This document shows positions 59,431 through 64,000 of a DNA stretch of 64,000 nucleotides, in pieces. The notes below the pieces were generated by a model. The model was given only the letters and a program-made list of their open reading frames with translations. It was not told the origin of the DNA and made no database searches. The translations under genes and the position numbers were made by a program. Source of the DNA: Actinomycetales bacterium JB111 (lineage in GTDB: Bacteria > Actinomycetota > Actinomycetes > Actinomycetales > Actinomycetaceae); the NCBI GenBank assembly GCA_900163555.1, contig FUHX01000019.1, positions 1 to 64,000 of the forward strand, read 5' to 3'. How positions within the stretch are numbered: position 1 is the first letter of the stretch; every line of letters starts with the position of its first letter.

Positions 59431-61998
59431 TCACTGGTCCGCCTGGCTCCGGTGGGCCGTGACGAGCTGCTCCGCCTCCGTCGCCGAGTCACCGATCTCG
59501 GTCACCGGGCCGGAGGTGTAGTTGCCCATCCCGCCGTTCGGGTCGATCGCATACGCCTCGTAGGCCCTGCGCTGGTTGGGCGTCCAGTCTGCAGGGTTGT
59601 CGGTGTCGAACCTGGGCTGACCTGTGGCCTCCGACCACTGTTCCGGGGACATGACTCCGGCCGGGTTCGTCTGCGCGTCCCACGGGTCCACGCTCCACGG
59701 CTCCGCGGAGTAGGCGCCCTGATACACCGCATCCTCGAGGGCGGAGTTGAAGTTCACCGCCGAGTTCGAGGCGTTGGCAGGGTCGTAGTTCTCGCCCACC
59801 GCGTCCCAGAACGCGTCCATGACGAGATCGTCGGCCATGCCGTAGACGAACCTCCCGGTCGTACCGAGCCCCGCGATGAGGCCCGACGCCCCGCTGACCG
59901 CACCGTTGATGTATCCACGAGTCTGCTCAAGCTGAGCATCGTCTGCCGCACCCTGCTGGTCGAGCGACTCGTTGACGTAGTTGAGGAACAGACTGCTCTG
60001 GTCCGTCGAGACCTGGAGCGCGTTCTCCGCGCCGGACAGGCTCTGGTAGTGCTCCGGGTCGAAGATGTTCTGCGCGTCGAAGTGGCTGTCCAGAACCGTT
60101 GCGTCGATGATGCGCTGGAGGGCGGGCGGGTTGCCTGCGTCCGGGCCGTTCGGGTCGATGACGAACTCACCCGGGCGGTCCTCGGCGAAGTAGTTCATGA
60201 GGTCCGGCAGGTACGCCCGGACATCGTCCGAGATCGAAAACATGTAGTCGGCCTGCGTGGGGCCGTTGCCGGCGTACACGCCGTCCTCACCCACCGCCAC
60301 GCCGTCGTCGTCGACCGCGTACATGAGCGAGTCGATGTTCGCGGCCCAGACGTCCGCAACGGAGGTCGTCATGAACGTCGTGTCCACATAGTTCTCGTAC
60401 TCGCCCCCGATGAGACGCAGGTGGGCGTCCACGAACTCCTGCGCGACCTGCGTGCTCTCCTCGTCGTAGGGGTCACGCGCGACGTTGTGCGCGCCCTCGA
60501 CCACCGGGGACAGCATGGCCTCGTGGTACGCCGGCTCGTAGTTGACGGCGCGATGCATGAGGTACTCCATGCCGCTCACCGGCACCTGCTCCCCGTTGAC
60601 CTCGTGCGTGCCGACCTCGGAGAGGTAGAGGCCCGTGGCGGCCTCCTCGTCACCTGTGACTGAGTAGTTGAGGGAGTACAGCGGGTCACGGAACATCTGC
60701 TCCGGGTCCACCCCACCGGGCAGCTCCAGGCCCTCGGGGAACTCCACGAGGGAGTCGTACGGGTACGGATTCCCAGTGGGCGACATGTTCATCGGGTTGT
60801 TCGTCTGCATCCCCACGACGGTGTCCGGGTCGTAGTAGAACCGCATCATGTCCGCGCCGAGCGACTCGGTGAACGCGCGGTCAGGCGTGACGGGGACGTC
60901 GGCGAACTGCGCGCCGTTGATGAGCTGGCCGATCGACCACCAGCCGGGGACGTGTCCGTTGCCGTCGTCGTAGGGGTAGTACTCGTCGGCTGCGGCGGTG
61001 AACTCGTCGCGTCGGGTCTCGGCCGCGGGCGTCAGCCGCTCGGTGGCGTAGTCCGAGAGTCCGACCGGGTCGTTCGTGGAGGTGACGAAGGCACTTCCGA
61101 GCACGTTGAGGTACGTGTCGATCGAGGCGTCGACCGACTCGTTCTCCACATTCTCGCCCTGGTAGTCCTGGAGGTTGGCGATGTGCTGCATGAGCTCCTC
61201 CTCGCCGATCTCGTCCATCAGCGCGGCGGAGAAGTACGGGTCGTCCGCCAGGTCGCCGTACGTGGCATTGAACTCGTCGATCGCCTCCTGGCGCTCCTCG
61301 GCACTCAGGCTCTCGTCGTCGGCGCGCTCGAGAAGGTCGGACGCGTCCTCCGCCTGTTCCTCGGCCACGTGCGTCGCGCGGTCATGGTCCGCGATGGTCG
61401 TGCCGGCGGTCATCGCCGCCGCGATGTCGGTGACGCTGCCCTGCTGGGACGGGGGGACGATCCCGTCCGTCAGCGCCGTCAGGCGGGTGGCCGCTGCGCT
61501 CGCGGCGTCGCCGAACGTGTCGATCGCCGAGTGGTACCGCTCCTTGAGGTCGTCTCGCCCGCTCTCGCGCTGCAGATCGATCGACTCGATCGCCTCCGCC
61601 CGGTCGCGCTGGTTCTCGGGCTCGGCGTAGTACGGGTCGCTGTTGATGTCCGCGAGCGCGCGGTCGAACCACGCGTCGAGCTCGTCCCAGTCGGCCTGCA
61701 GGCCCTCGACCTCGCTCTCGCAGGTCTCGAGCGCGGCGCCGACGTCCCAGACGTGCTGCCCGGCGCTGCCCATGTTGCTCGTCGCGGTCGAGACGTGCCC
61801 GGACAGGACGGAGAGCTCGGTGTCGATGGCCTCGGCGGAGAGGCCGGCGGGGAACGCGCCGCGCAGGCGCTGGGACGCGGAGCCGTCGGACAGGAGGGTC
61901 TGCTCCAGTCGACCCTGGATGCGGGAGATGCTGGTGCCCTGGACGAGCAGCGTCGTGGCGATGCCGTCGGGCAGTGGGAGGCGGTCTGCGCCGGCCAT
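59431..61998 (-). CDS. Large secreted-like protein, candidate type VII substrate (DUF6571-like)
   Basis: The 855-residue protein has no signal peptide or membrane span. Residues 1-200 are helical with an LXG/WXG-like pattern (WDVGAALETCESEVEGLQADWDELDAWFDRAL) and acidic coiled coils to about 270. The rest is a long Tyr/Asn/Asp/Gly-rich domain with segments such as WWSIGQLINGAQFADVPVTP and MFRDPLYSLNYSV, then a hydrophobic patch (GYINGAVSGASGLIAGLG) near 690. This resembles the DUF6571-type effectors of Actinobacteria. It follows a small partner gene by 72 nt. No ESX core genes lie in the window, and no toxin domain is recognised. Confidence 0.6.
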   Translation of the reverse strand: MAGADRLPLPDGIATTLLVQGTSISRIQGRLEQTLLSDGSASQRLRGAFPAGLSAEAIDTELSVLSGHVSTATSNMGSAGQHVWDVGAALETCESEVEGLQADWDELDAWFDRALADINSDPYYAEPENQRDRAEAIESIDLQRESGRDDLKERYHSAIDTFGDAASAAATRLTALTDGIVPPSQQGSVTDIAAAMTAGTTIADHDRATHVAEEQAEDASDLLERADDESLSAEERQEAIDEFNATYGDLADDPYFSAALMDEIGEEELMQHIANLQDYQGENVENESVDASIDTYLNVLGSAFVTSTNDPVGLSDYATERLTPAAETRRDEFTAAADEYYPYDDGNGHVPGWWSIGQLINGAQFADVPVTPDRAFTESLGADMMRFYYDPDTVVGMQTNNPMNMSPTGNPYPYDSLVEFPEGLELPGGVDPEQMFRDPLYSLNYSVTGDEEAATGLYLSEVGTHEVNGEQVPVSGMEYLMHRAVNYEPAYHEAMLSPVVEGAHNVARDPYDEESTQVAQEFVDAHLRLIGGEYENYVDTTFMTTSVADVWAANIDSLMYAVDDDGVAVGEDGVYAGNGPTQADYMFSISDDVRAYLPDLMNYFAEDRPGEFVIDPNGPDAGNPPALQRIIDATVLDSHFDAQNIFDPEHYQSLSGAENALQVSTDQSSLFLNYVNESLDQQGAADDAQLEQTRGYINGAVSGASGLIAGLGTTGRFVYGMADDLVMDAFWDAVGENYDPANASNSAVNFNSALEDAVYQGAYSAEPWSVDPWDAQTNPAGVMSPEQWSEATGQPRFDTDNPADWTPNQRRAYEAYAIDPNGGMGNYTSGPVTEIGDSATEAEQLVTAHRSQADQ

Positions 61999-62070
61999 GT
62001 GCGGTCCTCTCGGGTGCGGATCGGCGTCGGCCGACCGTCGTGGTGGGGGTGGCGCCGGTCAGGCGCGAGG

Positions 62071-62394
62071 TCAGACCTCGAGGAAGTCGAAGCCGGAGCC
62101 CGACGCGTGGTCGATCTCCTCGAAGCCCTCGGTCATGCTGACCGTGGAGGAGCCGCACGCCTCGGCGGCAGCGGCGAGGGCCAGCAGGCCGGTCTCGTGG
62201 GTGGTGAGGAAGTCGGACAGGGCGGTCCTCAGGCTCGAGAGGTCTCCCGCGATGCGGTCCGGGGACGTCCCCACCCCGCGGTTGGTGATGCCCTCGTCGG
62301 GCAGCTCGCCGGCTGCGTCGCGCAGGAGCATGCCGTCCACCCAGACGTCGTCGCCGACGGCTGCGGTGGAGTACGGGTCGATCTCGAGCGTCAT
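62071..62394 (-). CDS. Small partner protein of the 855-residue protein, possible WXG100-like
   Basis: The 107-residue protein begins MTLEIDPYSTAAVGDDVWVDG and contains a helical part (RIAGDLSSLRTALSDFLTTHETGLLALAAAAEACG) and an acidic C-terminus ending GFDFLEV. It has no signal peptide. Its position 72 nt before the large LXG-like gene and its length fit an ESX-type partner, but the WXG motif is not clear. ATG 62394 follows GAGGAGA; a longer frame runs to 62547. Confidence 0.6.
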   Translation of the reverse strand: MTLEIDPYSTAAVGDDVWVDGMLLRDAAGELPDEGITNRGVGTSPDRIAGDLSSLRTALSDFLTTHETGLLALAAAAEACGSSTVSMTEGFEEIDHASGSGFDFLEV

Positions 62395-62572
62395 TGGTTC
62401 TCCTCGGCGGGTTCGACCGAGCGCCTGGGCCCGGGTGTTCGCGACTGCTCGTAGCGTCCACGGGTCGGTGGACGAGCGCGCGAACGCCGGGTGAACGGCG
62501 GGTGACGACGCCTCTGGGGCGACGGGGAGAACTGCCCGTGCGGTCACGGGCGGGTCGTGCCTGGCGGGTGCG

Positions 62573-63235
62573 TCAGTGCACGTGCGCTGCCGCGAGCTCG
62601 CGGAGCGCCGCGATCTCGTCGTTCGCGTTCTCCGCCGAGTACACGGCCGAGCCGGCCACGAAGGTGTCGGCGCCGGCCTCGGCGGCGCGCTCGATGGTCG
62701 CGCGCGACACTCCCCCGTCCACCTGGAGCCGGACGTCCAGCCCGGCCGAGCTGACGGCCTTCCGGGCCCGGGTCAGCTTGGGCATGACGGACTCGATGAA
62801 GCTCTGCCCGCCGAAGCCCGGCTCGACCGTCATGAGCAGCACCATGTCGAACTCGTGGAGGTGGTCGACGAGCGGCTCGAAGGGTGTGGACGGGCGCAGG
62901 GCGACCGAGGCCTTCGCGCCGAGTGCGCGCAGCTCGCGGGCGAGCTTGATCGGGGCGGTGGCGGCCTCGAGGTGGAAGGTCACCGAGGCGCAACCGGCCT
63001 CCGCGTACGCCGGCGCCCAGCGGTCCGGGTTCTCGATCATGAGGTGGGCGTCGATCGGCACCGGGCTGACCCGCACGCACGCCTCGACGACGGGCAGGCC
63101 CCACGAAAGGTTCGGGACGAAGTGGTTGTCCATGACGTCGACGTGGGCGAAGTCGGCACCGGAGATGCGCTCCAGCTCCCCCTTGAGGTCCGAGAGGTCA
63201 CTGTTGAGGATGGACGGCGAGATCACGACGGACAT
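62573..63235 (-). CDS. rpe: Ribulose-phosphate 3-epimerase
   Basis: The 220-residue TIM barrel interconverts ribulose 5-phosphate and xylulose 5-phosphate. Conserved parts: [73 protein letters not shown] and [15 protein letters not shown] 63235 has a leaderless promoter (TAGGCT). It sits beside rsmB, a usual order in actinomycetes. Confidence 0.95.
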   Translation of the reverse strand: MSVVISPSILNSDLSDLKGELERISGADFAHVDVMDNHFVPNLSWGLPVVEACVRVSPVPIDAHLMIENPDRWAPAYAEAGCASVTFHLEAATAPIKLARELRALGAKASVALRPSTPFEPLVDHLHEFDMVLLMTVEPGFGGQSFIESVMPKLTRARKAVSSAGLDVRLQVDGGVSRATIERAAEAGADTFVAGSAVYSAENANDEIAALRELAAAHVH

Positions 63236-63241
63236 GGCACG

Positions 63242-63247
63242 AGCCTA
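63242..63247 (-). promoter_or_regulatory. Putative -10 element, leaderless rpe
   Basis: TAGGCT (minus strand) ends 6 nt before the ATG at 63235. Confidence 0.4.
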
Positions 63248-63262
63248 GCCGCCCGGCGCAGG

Positions 63263-64000
63263 TCAGTCCCGACGGATGAGCGCGAGGAACATCGCGTCCG
63301 TGCCGTGCGCGTGCGGCCACAACTGCACGACGTTCCCGGACCCGTCGGACTGCCCGTCCGCCGCGTCGGCGCGCACGCCGTCCACCGGCGTCCCGACGAC
63401 GCCCTCTGCCATCCCGCCGGCGACCGACCGCGCGACCGCCGCGGTGTCCAGGAGCGTGAGGTCGGAGCGACGGGAGAGGATCCCGGCGACCTGTCGGCGG
63501 GTCTCGGCGATGTGCGGGGAGCACGTGACGTACGCGAGGAGGCCGCCCGGCGCGAGGGCGTCCGCCGCGGCGTCGAGCAGCTCTCGCTGGAGGACCGTCA
63601 GCTCGGTGAGGTCCTCCACGCTGCGCCGCCACCGCGCCTCCGGCCGACGTCGGAGCGCACCCAGGCCGGTGCAGGGCGCGTCCAGCAGGATGCGGCTCGC
63701 GCCGTCCCGGCCGCGCGCGGCCACCAGGTCGGCCGCCGCGCGGCCGTCACCCACGACGACGTCGACGGACTCCCCCGCGAGCTGGACGGAACGGCGGACG
63801 AGGTCCGCCCGGTGGGGCTGCACCTCGTTGGCGACGAGGTGCGCGCCGCGACGCTGCGCCTCGGCGGCGAGCAGGGCTGCCTTCCCGCCGGGTCCCGCGC
63901 ACAGGTCGAGCCAGAGCGCGCCCGATTCCTCGGTTCCGCCTGACTCGTCGGTCCCGCCGGCGGCCAGCAGGGCGTGGGCGACGAGCTGGGAGCCCGCGTC
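63263..64000 (-). CDS. rsmB: 16S rRNA m5C967 methyltransferase RsmB, partial
   Basis: The frame of 245 codons enters from the right edge, so the N-terminal NusB-like part is missing. The catalytic half shows LCAGPGGKAALLA (SAM site), LLDAPCTGLGALRRRPEARWR (PC motif), and YVTCSPHIAETRR with the TC nucleophile. It methylates cytosine 967 of 16S rRNA. A frame starting at 63823 is internal to this gene, not a separate start. rpe follows 27 nt downstream. Confidence 0.92.
   Translation of the reverse strand, partial: DAGSQLVAHALLAAGGTDESGGTEESGALWLDLCAGPGGKAALLAAEAQRRGAHLVANEVQPHRADLVRRSVQLAGESVDVVVGDGRAAADLVAARGRDGASRILLDAPCTGLGALRRRPEARWRRSVEDLTELTVLQRELLDAAADALAPGGLLAYVTCSPHIAETRRQVAGILSRRSDLTLLDTAAVARSVAGGMAEGVVGTPVDGVRADAADGQSDGSGNVVQLWPHAHGTDAMFLALIRRD

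Overview
The window is about 72% GC. Rare A/T-rich patches coincide with promoters and operators, and many genes start with GTG or TTG. It carries several blocks whose gene order is typical of Actinobacteria: DUF881 / small basic protein / DUF881 / GarA / FtsR-type MerR / bifunctional nuclease / MerR (12814-17708); rbpA next to ppm and lnt (42554-45560); and pafBC / tatA / tatC / helY-type helicase (46227-54250). The absence of mycolate genes, the three DUF2510 proteins and the split lnt and ppm genes fit a Micrococcales-like actinomycete. Species cannot be read from the sequence.

Layout. 1-2100: a membrane protein cut by the window edge, a cysteine-containing HTH regulator and a divergent DUF2249 protein, a set often seen near denitrification genes. 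2243-9555: mostly single genes (GlsB/YeaQ-type membrane protein, methionine aminopeptidase, an MFS efflux pump with its TetR regulator, DUF2200, two secreted or membrane hypotheticals, a thioesterase, BioY). 9738-11455: an orphan NMT1-type binding protein with a SnoaL-like protein. 11614-17708: a DUF418 protein and the conserved GarA/FtsR block. 17862-22644: three tandem DUF2510 membrane proteins with low-complexity repeats. 22720-27234: an unrecognised protein, a dienelactone-hydrolase-like enzyme, a GNAT, and a GntR plus MFS pair. 27585-29262: a DGPF/YCII protein with an ECF42-type sigma factor. 29181-32708: a copper-handling set (YcnI, CopC-CopD, His-rich SOD-like lipoprotein). 32828-39750: two very unusual secreted carbohydrate-active proteins. 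40018-45560: UvrA-like ATPase, RbpA, Ppm, Lnt. 46227-55456: helicase, diacylglycerol kinase, TatC, TatA, a glycerophosphodiesterase, fused PafBC and DUF3866. 55566-57239: PH-domain protein, HisG, HisE. 57269-59349: riboflavin-type ABC permease and binding protein behind an FMN riboswitch. 59431-62394: a large and a small protein that look like type VII secretion substrates. 62573-64000: Rpe and the C-terminal part of RsmB, cut by the window edge.

The most original locus is the secreted pair at 32828-39750. One 1,623-residue polypeptide joins a PQQ-type sugar-dehydrogenase propeller, PKD/Ig, CBM6-like and concanavalin-like modules, a sugar-isomerase TIM barrel and a C-terminal repeat domain. 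Its neighbour joins a DUF1080 (3-keto-disaccharide hydrolase) domain to the same repeat domain through a nearly identical linker. Together they could oxidise, eliminate or hydrolyse glycosides outside the cell while held at the surface.

A second window-wide signal is promoter architecture. At twelve genes a TAnnnT hexamer lies exactly 6-7 nt before an ATG or GTG that lacks a Shine-Dalgarno sequence, as expected for leaderless transcripts. No rRNA, tRNA, CRISPR array, insertion sequence or prophage was found.
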